DNA of 64,000 bases from Curvibacter microcysteis (lineage in GTDB: Bacteria > Pseudomonadota > Gammaproteobacteria > Burkholderiales > Burkholderiaceae_C). Shown here piece after piece: positions 50,502 through 58,950 of the stretch (the first letter of the stretch is position 1; every line of letters begins with the position of its first letter). The translations under genes and the position numbers were made by a program. The stretch lies in NCBI RefSeq assembly GCF_028649435.1, contig NZ_JAQSIN010000011.1; one strand, written 5' to 3'. The notes under the pieces are model-generated. The model made no database searches. It was not told the DNA's origin and saw only the letters and a list, made by a program, of their open reading frames with translations.

Positions 50502-52283
50502 TCAGGCCGCTTGGCGCGGCAGGTTCAGGGTGAAGCGGGCGCCTTCGCCTTCGACCGACTGCACTTCCAAGGTGCCGCCCATCAAGCCGGCCAGGGCCCG
50601 CGACAAGGCCAGGCCCAGGCCGGTGCCGCCGTGCTCGTAACTGACGCGGTCATTGCCTTGGCGGAAGCGCTCAAAAATGGTCTCGTGCAGGTGGGCGGGA
50701 ATGCCGGGTCCGGTGTCGATCACATGGAAGCGCACCAGCTCTGGCGTGGCGTCCACGGCCACGGTGATCGACCCTTCTTTGGTGAACTTCAAGGCGTTGG
50801 ACAGCAGGTTGTTCAGGACTTGCTTGAGCCGCAGGCTGTCGCACACCAGTTCCGCGGGCGCTTCAGGGGCCAACTCCAAGCGCAGGTCCAGGCCTTTTTG
50901 CACGGCGGTGACCCCGAAGAGGTCCAAGGTGGACTTGAGCAAATCGGGCAGGTCGATGGGCTCAGGCGTGATGGGCATGGCGCCAGCTTCGACCTTGGCC
51001 AGGTCCAGGATTTCAGACAGCAAGGCGTTCAGGTGTTCTGCCGCCTTGCGGATCAGGCCCGCCTGCTCTTTGAAGCGGGGTTGTTCCAGCCGCATCTCCA
51101 TCAACTCGGCAAAGCCCCGGATGCTGGTCAGTGGGGTGCGCAGCTCGTGCGAGATGGCGGCCATGAATTCGCTCTTGGCGCGGCTGGCCGATTGGGCCTG
51201 GGCCTCGCTGATGGCCAAGGCGCGGTTCTGGGCTTCCAGGCGCCGCACCCCGGCCAGGAAAATCCCAGCCCCGGTCAGGCAAGCCAAGGTGAACAAACCC
51301 GTCAGCACCACGGACAGGTTGCGCAGACTGCGCCAGTCGGCCAGCGCACTCTCGGTGCTGGTCAGTACAAACACCCGCAGCGGGTAGCTGCCCACCCGGT
51401 GGTAGGCCGAGACGCGTTCGATCTTGTCCAGTTGGCTGGTGGTGATGGAGCTGCCCTGGACGGTGGTGTTGCCGCTGCCGCTGGTGGCTTTGGGGTTGAG
51501 TGGGATTTCACTGCCCATGCCCATCGGCTGGCCGCCAATCACGCGGGCGCGCACGCTGCGGTCATCGCCCAGCAAGGTGACACCGCCCTGTGTGCCCAGG
51601 TTCACGCCCTGGTAGACCTGCTCGAAGTAGGCCGGGTTGACCGAGGCCACCACCACGCCGACCAGTTGCCCGTCCGGGCGGGTGATCTTGCGGGACAGCT
51701 GAATCGTCCATTTGCCCGACACCTTGCCAAGCACCGGCTTGCCGATGAACAAGCCGTTCTCACCCATTTGCTGGGCCGCTGCAGGCACCGACTCGGGGCG
51801 CAGATGCACCTGAACGTGCTCACGGCTGGACAGGTCGACGTGGCCCGTCTTCTCGCCCGTGGGGTCGATGTTGCTGCCTTGGAAGCGGCCGTCCGGGCCG
51901 ATCAAGGACAGCTGGGTCAGGATTTGGGGCACCAGGCCGGTTTCATTGGCGATGCTGATGAGGTCCGCGGGCGAGACGTTGCCGGCGATCACGTCGTCGC
52001 GCAGGCGCAGGGTGGCTTGATCGACCGTGGCCAGCACGCGCACGGTTTGCTCCTGCAGCACGCGGGCCAGGTTGATGTTTTGCCGAACCTCGGCATCAAT
52101 CGCGTCGCGCGCCTTGAGGTTGAGCATCAAGGCCACGGCAATCCAGGCCGCAAACAGCATCCCCAGCACCGACAGGCCCACCATCCAACTCAGCCGGGAG
52201 CCCGTGAAGCCCCGGAACAAGGCCGGGCCACTCAGCGGGGTTGCTTCGGCGGAGGCCAGCGGGGGCAGGGTCGAGGCGGGCAT
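50502..52283 (-). CDS. Orphan sensor histidine kinase with Cache-type sensor
   Basis: 593-aa inner-membrane kinase. TM1 at about 33-55 (MVGLSVLGMLFAAWIAVALM), a large periplasmic Cache-type domain (about 57-320, with QLSLIGPDGRFQGSNIDPTG and GQLVGVVVASVNPAYFEQVY) and TM2 at about 323-346. A short coiled coil leads to HisKA (FMAAISHELRTPL, H379) and HATPase (VLNNLLSNALKFTKEG, IDTGPGIPAHL, HGGTGLGLALSRALAGLMGG). No PAS or REC domain is present and no response regulator lies next to it. Ligand and partner are unknown. Confidence 0.85.
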   Translation of the reverse strand: MPASTLPPLASAEATPLSGPALFRGFTGSRLSWMVGLSVLGMLFAAWIAVALMLNLKARDAIDAEVRQNINLARVLQEQTVRVLATVDQATLRLRDDVIAGNVSPADLISIANETGLVPQILTQLSLIGPDGRFQGSNIDPTGEKTGHVDLSSREHVQVHLRPESVPAAAQQMGENGLFIGKPVLGKVSGKWTIQLSRKITRPDGQLVGVVVASVNPAYFEQVYQGVNLGTQGGVTLLGDDRSVRARVIGGQPMGMGSEIPLNPKATSGSGNTTVQGSSITTSQLDKIERVSAYHRVGSYPLRVFVLTSTESALADWRSLRNLSVVLTGLFTLACLTGAGIFLAGVRRLEAQNRALAISEAQAQSASRAKSEFMAAISHELRTPLTSIRGFAELMEMRLEQPRFKEQAGLIRKAAEHLNALLSEILDLAKVEAGAMPITPEPIDLPDLLKSTLDLFGVTAVQKGLDLRLELAPEAPAELVCDSLRLKQVLNNLLSNALKFTKEGSITVAVDATPELVRFHVIDTGPGIPAHLHETIFERFRQGNDRVSYEHGGTGLGLALSRALAGLMGGTLEVQSVEGEGARFTLNLPRQAA

Positions 52284-52432
52284 GGTGTGGCTTGGGGCGG
52301 GGAGGGTCCCATCATAAATGGATCAGGATCAACGGCAGTTGTTGGTATGCCAGCGGACGGGTCAACGCTGAATATTTGCACTGATCCCCTCAATCAACCC
52401 CATGGGCAGCTTGGGCATTGCCTTTTTAAAAT

Positions 52433-52447
52433 TGCTGCAATGCAGCA
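52433..52447. repeat. Short inverted repeat between sensor kinase and zinc-ribbon gene
   Basis: TGCTGCA-A-TGCAGCA, a perfect 7-bp inverted repeat in an AT-rich spot of the 52284-52559 intergenic region. Possible operator for either divergent gene; no consensus recognised. Confidence 0.3.
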
Positions 52448-52559
52448 TTTGACCCAATATGAAGCCGTCGTCACCAACCACCGGCATGCTGGATCGGGGG
52501 TGTTGCCGATCAGGCCCCGCCTGGCCCGCCGGGCGCAGAGGGGCCGACGGAGAGTTCCC

Positions 52560-52799
52560 ATGCCCAACAAAGCCGCTGCCTTCAACATTTCTTTGTCCAC
52601 CCAGGCCTGTCCTCGCTGCCGCAGCGTCGGCCTGGTGGAGATCGACGAGGCGGTGTTCTGCGGCGCTCCCACCCGCGACAAGCACCTGGCCTGGCCCCCC
52701 AACGACCCGGCGCTCTATGCGCGCTGCGAGCGCTGTCATTTGGTGCTGGGGGTGTCGCCCGAGCCCGCCACGGGTGTCCCAGACCATTGGCACGTCTAA
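52560..52799 (+). CDS. Small protein with two CxxC pairs (zinc ribbon-like)
   Basis: 79-aa protein starting at ATG 52560 after GGAGAG. Two cysteine pairs, QACPRCRSVGLVEIDE and ARCERCHLVLGV, with an extra Cys in AVFCGAPT between them. This spacing is typical of a zinc ribbon. The C-terminus ends PDHWHV. No enzymatic domain, signal or membrane segment. It may bind nucleic acid or a partner protein. No family name is recognised. Its neighbours are a divergent sensor kinase and a YitT gene 132 bp downstream, which say little about its job. Confidence 0.6.
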   Translation: MPNKAAAFNISLSTQACPRCRSVGLVEIDEAVFCGAPTRDKHLAWPPNDPALYARCERCHLVLGVSPEPATGVPDHWHV

Positions 52800-52931
52800 T
52801 GCTAGGGTTTTCACTAGGTTGGCACGCAATCCAGCGACAATCGAGGCTTCGCTGCCTCGTCTCCCCACAAGGGGGCCTGGCGCTCGGTTTGTGTGCACTG
52901 TCCACCCGATGGTTGCCCTTTTGCTCTTGTC

Positions 52932-53561
52932 ATGACCCCCACTTCGCCGACCCCCGCGCTACCGCCGTCTTTGCGCCACGGTGCTTATGAAGATGCCCAG
53001 GCCTTGCTGGCCGGCACGCTCTTCGTGGCCATGGCCTTGATGTTGTTCAACCAGTCAGGCCTCTTGATTGGCGGCACGGCCGGGATCGGGTTCTTGCTGC
53101 ATTACCTGACAGGCATCTCCTTCGGCAAGCTGTTCTTCGTGGTCAATTTGCCGTTTTACTGGTTTGCCTGGACGCGCATGGGCCGGGAGTTCACGCTCAA
53201 GACCTTTTTCTCGGTGGCTTTGCTGTCGGCTCTGGTCGAGCTGTTCCCGCATGTGATCCATGTGGACTACCTCAATCCTTTGTTTGCGGCCTTGCTGGGG
53301 GGCTTGCTGCTGGGCACGGGTTGCTTGTTTTTGGCGCGCCACAAGTCCAGCTTGGGCGGTGCCACCGTGGTGTCGTTGTACCTGCAGGACAAATTTGGCA
53401 TCCGCGCCGGCAAGGCCCAGATGCTGATCGACTGCAGCGTGCTGCTGTTGTCCTTGGCCGTGGTACCGCTGGAGCGCGTGGCCTACTCGGTGTTGGCGGC
53501 GGTGGTGATGAGCGTGTTTCTCTGGATCAGCCACCGGCCAGGCCGGTATGTGGGGCGTTGA
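52932..53561 (+). CDS. YitT family membrane protein
   Basis: 209-aa integral membrane protein with five or six helices: AGTLFVAMALMLFNQSGLLI, GIGFLLHYLTGISFGKLFFV, TFFSVALLSALVELFPHVIH, LFAALLGGLLLGTGCLFLA and MLIDCSVLLLSLAVVPLERV. The GGTAGIGFLLHYLTG and SSLGGATVVSLYLQDKFG segments match the YitT (DUF161) family, whose substrate is unknown. ATG 52932 is chosen because it gives a short soluble N-terminus before the first helix; the upstream frame to 52893 has no clear ribosome binding site. Confidence 0.8.
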   Translation: MTPTSPTPALPPSLRHGAYEDAQALLAGTLFVAMALMLFNQSGLLIGGTAGIGFLLHYLTGISFGKLFFVVNLPFYWFAWTRMGREFTLKTFFSVALLSALVELFPHVIHVDYLNPLFAALLGGLLLGTGCLFLARHKSSLGGATVVSLYLQDKFGIRAGKAQMLIDCSVLLLSLAVVPLERVAYSVLAAVVMSVFLWISHRPGRYVGR

Positions 53562-53612
53562 GACGAGGCGGAATCGCCCAGCCCCCAAGGGGGCCGTGGC
53601 TTGTCAGTGCCT

Positions 53613-54728
53613 TCAGCGCGTTGTCAACGCCGCTACAACCGCCAGCAGATCGTCGGCTTGACCGAAAGCCCCTGAGCGGCTGTGACAGACCAGGCCATCC
53701 CAACGCCCGCCACGCAGGCGGGCGCAGCCCCAGCCGGGGCGGTTCAACGGGGTTTCGGATTGCAGCCCCTGGGCGCCCAAGGCCCGGCACAGGGCCAACA
53801 AGGTGTCGCCTCCCACCACCACCAGGGTCCGTGGGCGTGGGGCGCGCTCGGCCAGGAGGGCCGTTTGCTGGTCCAGCAACTGGGCTGCCTGCTTCGCGCT
53901 CAGCGGCTCGGCGGCGGCCAGGTCAAACAAGCGCGCACCCTCGCCTGCCGTCGCCTGCCAGTTCAACAGTTCGCTGCCCTGCACACAATCCCTCCCCCAT
54001 TCCGACTGACGCAGCTGGCGCCATTGTTCGCGCGACACCGGATGGTGGCTGGCGCTGACCAGCATCAAAGCGTGGCCGGTTTCGACGTGGGGCGTGGCCA
54101 GGGCTTCGACTTGGGGCGCGTCAGCTCGCTGGCGTGCCAGTGCGTGCGCCAGCCCGGCACTGCCGCACCACAACCAGCGACCTGAGTCTTGCAGGGCCAG
54201 GGCAGCGATGGGGTCCAGGTCCGCATCACTGCGGACATCGGGAATCCAAGCGGTGGGGGTCTCGCCCCAGCTCGGGCGTTCAGCTTCGGTGCTGATGTGC
54301 CAGCCTCGGGCGGCCAAGGCGGTGCTCAAGCGTTCGGCCACGGCGCTGTCGGCGTGCCCGGGCCGTGTCCACCACTGCTGGCCAGCGCAGGTGATGCGGC
54401 CCTGTGAAGGAAACGCAGGGGCCATGACCAGGCCGGAATAGCCCCCCTGACGGGCCAGCCAATCGACTTCGTCAAAGGTGTTGCCCCGCAGCAGGCTGTC
54501 GACTTTCTTGAAGGCGATAGCCGCCTCCTGCAGCCAGGGCAGGCAGGGGGTCAGCCCGGCAGGCAATTGATCGATCGCCACGTCACGGGTGGCGGTGGCC
54601 ACAACGTCCACGTCCTGGCGGGTCGGGTGCGCGGGTCGGCCCAGATGCACGGGAACGTCCGCACCAAAGGCCGCCGCGCAGTCCAGGGCGCCGGTCAGAT
54701 CGTCGGCCAGGATGTGCAGGCGCTTCAT
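53613..54728 (-). CDS. DUF1537 four-carbon acid-sugar kinase
   Basis: 371-aa kinase. The N-terminal substrate domain has LHILADDLTGALDCAAAFGA, IAFKKVDSLLRGNTFDEVD and VMAPAFPSQGRITCAGQQ. The C-terminal ATP domain has LWCGSAGLAHALAR, TLVVVGGDTLLALCRALGAQ and SRSGAFGQADDLL. These are all the conserved blocks of the OtnK/DtnK/DenD family, which phosphorylates four-carbon acid sugars such as threonate or erythronate at O4. It overlaps the DeoR regulator gene by ATGA and faces the PdxA2 operon. The PdxA2-type dehydrogenase would use its product. It is slightly short for the family (about 410-430 aa), chiefly in the middle. Confidence 0.85.
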   Translation of the reverse strand: MKRLHILADDLTGALDCAAAFGADVPVHLGRPAHPTRQDVDVVATATRDVAIDQLPAGLTPCLPWLQEAAIAFKKVDSLLRGNTFDEVDWLARQGGYSGLVMAPAFPSQGRITCAGQQWWTRPGHADSAVAERLSTALAARGWHISTEAERPSWGETPTAWIPDVRSDADLDPIAALALQDSGRWLWCGSAGLAHALARQRADAPQVEALATPHVETGHALMLVSASHHPVSREQWRQLRQSEWGRDCVQGSELLNWQATAGEGARLFDLAAAEPLSAKQAAQLLDQQTALLAERAPRPRTLVVVGGDTLLALCRALGAQGLQSETPLNRPGWGCARLRGGRWDGLVCHSRSGAFGQADDLLAVVAALTTR

Positions 54729-55531
54729 GGGCTGACGAGGTCCAGTTGCAGGGGCAGGGCGCGCAGTCGTTCTTCTTCGGCCGCGGGCAGGGCGGTGTCG
54801 GTGATCAAGTGGTGGATCTCTTGCAATTGGGCAAATTGCATGAAGGCGCGGGGGCGGAATTTGGACGAATCCACCAGCAGCACGCGCCGGTGGGCGGCAC
54901 GCATCAAGGCCTGTTTGGCTGCGGCCACCTCGGCCGAGGTCTCCGACACCAGGTCTTGGGTCACCGCGTGCGCGCCCATCAGCAACAGGTCGGCCTGAAA
55001 CGCGCTGGCCTGGTGCACCAGCGCCTGACCGATGACGGTGGGGCTGTTGGGCCGCAGCGTTCCCCCCAACACATGCACCTGGATCTGAGGCGATTGGCCC
55101 AGCACCTGGGCGATGGCCAGGTCGTTGGTCACGGCGGTCAGGGGGATGCCGCGCTTGACGGCGGCACGGGCCGCTTCCAGCACGGTGGTGCCACTGTCAA
55201 AGATGACGCTTTGCAGAGGCAGCAATTGCTGCGCCGCCCATTGGCCGATGGCCGCTTTCTCGCGCGGGGACAGCTCGGCGGCGGCCGCGGTTTCAGGCTC
55301 GAAGGTGCCGTAGCTCGCCACATGCTGGCGCAGCACGGCGCCGCCATGGGTGCGGTCCACCACGCCCTCGCCCGCCAGGGTGTCCAGGTCGCGGCGCAGC
55401 GTCGACAAGGACACCCCCAAGGCCTGCTCCAGCTGGTTGATGGTCACCGCGCCATGGCGCTGCAAGAAGTCAATGATGTGCTGGCGCCGTTGGACGGGCA
55501 TCAGGGGAGAGGGCGCCGACTCGGTGTTCAT
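54725..55531 (-). CDS. DeoR family transcriptional regulator
   Basis: 268-aa regulator. The N-terminal winged helix-turn-helix (RRQHIIDFLQRHGAVTINQL, SLSTLRRDLDTLAGEGVVDR, THGGAVL) is followed by a sugar-phosphate-binding domain (VIFDSGTTVLEAARAAVKRG, LTAVTNDLAIAQVL, RRVLLVDSSKFRPRAFMQF). DeoR members are usually repressors released by a phosphorylated sugar. ATG 55531 is used; TTG at 55555 would add eight residues. It is co-transcribed with the acid-sugar kinase, and its natural target is the divergent catabolic promoter region carrying repeated TGTGATTG elements. Confidence 0.9.
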   Translation of the reverse strand: MNTESAPSPLMPVQRRQHIIDFLQRHGAVTINQLEQALGVSLSTLRRDLDTLAGEGVVDRTHGGAVLRQHVASYGTFEPETAAAAELSPREKAAIGQWAAQQLLPLQSVIFDSGTTVLEAARAAVKRGIPLTAVTNDLAIAQVLGQSPQIQVHVLGGTLRPNSPTVIGQALVHQASAFQADLLLMGAHAVTQDLVSETSAEVAAAKQALMRAAHRRVLLVDSSKFRPRAFMQFAQLQEIHHLITDTALPAAEEERLRALPLQLDLVSP

Positions 55532-55580
55532 GGTGGATTTTGGAAGATTCGACAACTTGAGTCCGCGAATGATGATTGAT

Positions 55581-55629
55581 TGTGATTGATTTAGTCATTC
55601 GGGTAAACGATAATGACCGAGTGTGATTG
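55581..55629. promoter_or_regulatory. Putative DeoR operators in the divergent catabolic promoter
   Basis: TGTGATTG occurs at 55581-55588 and again at 55622-55629, 41 bp apart (about four helical turns), each followed by TTTA nearby. Between them GTCATT (55594-55599) and AATGAC (55612-55617) make an inverted repeat. AT-rich repeated elements between a DeoR gene and its neighbouring operon are the expected operator layout. Confidence 0.5.
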
Positions 55630-55711
55630 TTTATGACGTAATCTGATGCTTGAGAGGCCGATGAGCCTCTTGCTGCGTTGTATTTTGCGTTAATAAGAGC
55701 AGAGACAAACC

Positions 55712-56704
55712 ATGATCAATCAGAATGCTTCACGTCGTCAGTTGTTGAGTCTCACCGCCGGTGCCTGGGCGCTGTCTGCGCTGACGGGCCCGGTGTGGGC
55801 TCAGGCCGCTTTCCCCAACAAAACCTTGACCTTTGTCGTTCCTTACCCCGCCGGAGGTGCCAACGACATGTTGGGGCGCCTGATCGGCCAAAAAATGGCC
55901 GACGCCCTGGGCGGCACGGCCATCATCGACAACCGCCCGGGCGCCGCCGCCTTGTTGGGCGCGGCCGTGGTGGCGCGCGCCCCCGCTGACGGTCATACCT
56001 TGTTGGTGGGGGGCTTGGCCACCCACGCCGCCAGCCCCCACATGCTCAAGGCCGACTACGACCCCCTGAAGGACTTCGAGTCGGTGGGCCTGATCGGCAG
56101 CGCGCCCATCATCGCCATCACCTATCTGGACTCGCCTTTCAAGACCCTCAAGGATGTGGTGGACGCCGCCCAGAAAGACCCGGACGGCGTCATGTACGGC
56201 TCCTCCGGCAATGGCTCACCCTTGCACCTGGCCGGTGAAATGTTTGTCGATCAGGCCAAGGTCAAGATGACCCATGTGCCCTACAAGGGCGGCAATGCCC
56301 ACATCTTGGATTTGATCGGGGGGCGCGTGCCGGTGATTTTCGACACCGCCACCAACTGCATGCCGCTGCTCAAGGCTGGCAAAGTGCGAGCCCTGGCGGT
56401 GGGCGCTTCAGCCCGACTGGCCGACTTGCCGCAAGTGCCGACCTTTGCTGAAGCGGGCTTTGGTCAATTTGATTTCTCGGCCTGGTACGCGATCTTCGCC
56501 CCGGCCAAAACGCCCAAGCCGGTGGTGGCCAAGCTGTCTGCCGCCCTGAGCGCTGCTTTGAAAACCCCCGACGTGGCCAGCCGGCTCAACAGCGTGGGCA
56601 TCACCGTGGCCACCGGGGACGCTGCGCAACTGGCCAAGTTCCTGCCCAGCGAATACGAACGCATCGGCCGCCTGATCCGGACGGCCAACATCAAACCCGA
56701 TTGA
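55712..56704 (+). CDS. Bug/TctC family substrate-binding protein, first gene of acid-sugar operon
   Basis: 330-aa periplasmic binding protein. The signal peptide is Tat-like: SRRQLLSLTAGAWALSALTG, cleavage near VWAQA. Bug hallmarks: LTFVVPYPAGGANDMLGRLI, IIDNRPGAAALLGAAVVARA, VKMTHVPYKGGNAHILDL, DLPQVPTFAEAGFGQF, and LIRTANI at the end. As the first gene facing the DeoR regulator, it probably binds the sugar acid degraded by the operon. No TctA/TctB permease gene is present in the cluster. Confidence 0.9.
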   Translation: MINQNASRRQLLSLTAGAWALSALTGPVWAQAAFPNKTLTFVVPYPAGGANDMLGRLIGQKMADALGGTAIIDNRPGAAALLGAAVVARAPADGHTLLVGGLATHAASPHMLKADYDPLKDFESVGLIGSAPIIAITYLDSPFKTLKDVVDAAQKDPDGVMYGSSGNGSPLHLAGEMFVDQAKVKMTHVPYKGGNAHILDLIGGRVPVIFDTATNCMPLLKAGKVRALAVGASARLADLPQVPTFAEAGFGQFDFSAWYAIFAPAKTPKPVVAKLSAALSAALKTPDVASRLNSVGITVATGDAAQLAKFLPSEYERIGRLIRTANIKPD

Positions 56705-56735
56705 CACCACCTACTTCCCACGAAGGACTGACCAC

Positions 56736-57770
56736 ATGACTGCACCGATACGACTCGCGTTCACGATGGGCGACCCGGCCGGCATCGGCCCTGAAATCAC
56801 CGCCAAGGCCACGCGCCAGATGGCCGAGCTGGTGCGCAACGGCCTGGCCGAGTTCATTGTGCTGGGCAGCGCCAAGGCCTTGCATGATGCCGAGCTGCGG
56901 ATGGGGCTGGCGCCAGACGACCAGGGCCGCCCTTTCTACCAAATGATCGACGTGGGCCCGGTCGAGGCCCCCGTGGTCACGGGCCAGATCAGCGCGGTCG
57001 GGGGCGAATGGGCCTACCGAGCCGTGGCCAAGGCGGTCGAGTTGGTGCAAACCGGCCTGGCCGACGCCATCGTCACCGGGCCCTTGTCCAAGGAAGCCCT
57101 GCACATGGCGGGCCACCTGTTTGAAGGCCACACCGAGATGCTGGCCCACCTGACCGGCCAACGCGACGCGGTGATGATGCTGGCCCATGGCGACATGCAT
57201 GTGACCCATGTCACCACCCACTGCGCCCTGGCGGATGTGCCCAAGCGCATCACCCCGCAACGCCTGCGCCGGGTCTTCGACGTGACGCTGGATGCGCTGC
57301 GCACCCTGGGCATGGAGAATCCGCGCGTGGCCGTGGCCGGCCTCAACCCGCACTGCGGTGAAGGCGGCATCCTGGGCAAGGAAGACGACGAGATCGTCGC
57401 CCCCGTGGTGCGCGAGTACGCGGCCCAGGGCGTGTCCGGCCCCTGGCCAGGCGACACGGTGTTCATCAAGCTGCGCGCACGCCAGTTCGATGCGGTGGTG
57501 GCCATGTTCCATGACCAAGGCCACATCCCCGTCAAGCTGATGGGCTTCCAGGTTGACCCGGACACGGGGGCCTGGCAGGCCATCAGCGGGGTCAACATCA
57601 CCTTGGGTCTGCCCATTCTGCGTACTTCGGTGGACCATGGCACCGCCTTCGACATCGCGGGCAAGGGCGTGGCCAGTGCCGACAGCCTGGTCGAGGCGGC
57701 CGAGTATGCGTTCAAGATCATCAAGGGCAAGCGCGTTGCCGCCGCCAACGCCGAGGGGGTGGCGGCATGA
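56736..57770 (+). CDS. pdxA2: PdxA2-type 4-phospho-acid-sugar dehydrogenase
   Basis: 344-aa metal- and NAD-dependent dehydrogenase of the PdxA family. FTMGDPAGIGPEITAKATRQ, IVTGPLSKEALHMAGHLFEG, HTEMLAHLTG (metal His), VAVAGLNPHCGEGGILGKED (metal His) and FHDQGHIPVKLMGFQ (metal His). In operons with DUF1537 kinases these proteins act as PdxA2, oxidising threonate- or erythronate-4-phosphate with decarboxylation to dihydroxyacetone phosphate, rather than in vitamin B6 synthesis. Context here supports PdxA2. The following gene overlaps by ATGA. Confidence 0.85.
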   Translation: MTAPIRLAFTMGDPAGIGPEITAKATRQMAELVRNGLAEFIVLGSAKALHDAELRMGLAPDDQGRPFYQMIDVGPVEAPVVTGQISAVGGEWAYRAVAKAVELVQTGLADAIVTGPLSKEALHMAGHLFEGHTEMLAHLTGQRDAVMMLAHGDMHVTHVTTHCALADVPKRITPQRLRRVFDVTLDALRTLGMENPRVAVAGLNPHCGEGGILGKEDDEIVAPVVREYAAQGVSGPWPGDTVFIKLRARQFDAVVAMFHDQGHIPVKLMGFQVDPDTGAWQAISGVNITLGLPILRTSVDHGTAFDIAGKGVASADSLVEAAEYAFKIIKGKRVAAANAEGVAA

Positions 57771-58936
57771 GCGCAGGTCACCTCGACGTCCATGCGAGCG
57801 ACGCTCAGCGCTGGGTGGCCGATCTGCCTTCACCTCGCGTGCAGGCCCATGCCGCCAACCTGATGGTCTTGCCCGACCAGACCCTGGCCTGCGTGTGGTT
57901 TGGCGGTTCGATGGAAGGGCGCTCGGACATCAGCGTCTTCATGTCACGCCTGGCCCCCGGCAGCGCGCAGTGGAGTGCCCCCGTGCAGCTGTCGGACGAC
58001 CCGGAGCGCTCCGAGCAGAACCCCATCCTTTTTCCCTTGCCCGACGGCACGCTGTGGCTGCTGCACACCGCCCAACAAGCCGGCAATCAGGACACGGCCC
58101 TGGTGCGCCGTCGCATCTCGCATGACAACGGCCTGAGCTGGGGCCCCGCCGAGACCTTGGCCGCAGCGCCCGCCGGCACCTTTGTGCGCCAACCCATCCA
58201 GGTGCAGGGCGATGGCAGCTGGTTGCTGCCCACCTTCCGCTGCCGCCCCATCCCGGGTCAAGCCTGGGATGGCAGCCTGGACGACAGTGCCGTGCTGCGC
58301 TCCACCGACCAAGGTCAGACCTGGTCCTGGATCGAGGTGCCCGACAGCCTGGGCTGTGTGCACATGAACATCGTGCCCGCCTCGGGCGGTGGCCCGCGCT
58401 TGCTGGCCTTCTTCCGCAGCCGCTGGGCCGACCATGTGTACCGCGCCACCAGCGAGGATGGCGGCCTGAGTTGGACTGCGCCGCAGCCCACGTCCCTGCC
58501 GAACAACAACTCCTCCATCCAGGCACTGCGGCTGGCGGACGGTCGCCTGGCGATGATCTTCAACGCCAGCAGCGCTCTGGATGCCACGGCCCGCCGCGAG
58601 TCGCTGTACGACGAACTGGACGAGCACCAGTCGCCCGCCGCAGCGCCGGTGGCTGCAGCCCCCCTGGCCAAGCGTGCCTTCTGGGGCGCACCGCGCGCAC
58701 CCCTGACGCTGGCCCTCTCGGAAGACGACGGGCTGAGTTGGCCCTGGCAACGTCACCTGGAAGAGGGTGACGGCCACTGCCTGAGCAACAACTCCGAGTT
58801 GCGCCTCAACCGCGAGTACTCCTACCCCTCGCTGCGTCAGACCGCCGACGGTGCTTTGCACCTGGCCTACACCGTGTTTCGGCAACACATCCGCCACGCC
58901 CGGGTGATGCCGGACTGGGTGAAACAAACGACCTGA
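57767..58936 (+). CDS. Sialidase-fold (BNR/Asp-box) protein
   Basis: 389-aa six-bladed propeller protein. Asp-boxes (S-x-D-x-G-x-x-W) are visible four times: SHDNGLSWG, STDQGQTWSW, SEDGGLSWTA and SEDDGLSWPW. An arginine-containing first strand (SPRVQAHAANLMVLPDQTL; WFGGSMEGRSD) resembles the carboxylate-binding site of exo-sialidases. There is no signal peptide, so it acts in the cytoplasm, where sialidases normally do not. Its place between PdxA2 and an iron alcohol dehydrogenase suggests it hydrolyses or isomerises a glycosidic or lactone form of the acid sugar; this is inference. It is coupled to pdxA2 by ATGA. Confidence 0.75.
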   Translation: MSAGHLDVHASDAQRWVADLPSPRVQAHAANLMVLPDQTLACVWFGGSMEGRSDISVFMSRLAPGSAQWSAPVQLSDDPERSEQNPILFPLPDGTLWLLHTAQQAGNQDTALVRRRISHDNGLSWGPAETLAAAPAGTFVRQPIQVQGDGSWLLPTFRCRPIPGQAWDGSLDDSAVLRSTDQGQTWSWIEVPDSLGCVHMNIVPASGGGPRLLAFFRSRWADHVYRATSEDGGLSWTAPQPTSLPNNNSSIQALRLADGRLAMIFNASSALDATARRESLYDELDEHQSPAAAPVAAAPLAKRAFWGAPRAPLTLALSEDDGLSWPWQRHLEEGDGHCLSNNSELRLNREYSYPSLRQTADGALHLAYTVFRQHIRHARVMPDWVKQTT

Positions 58937-58950
58937 AGGACCCGCCCACC

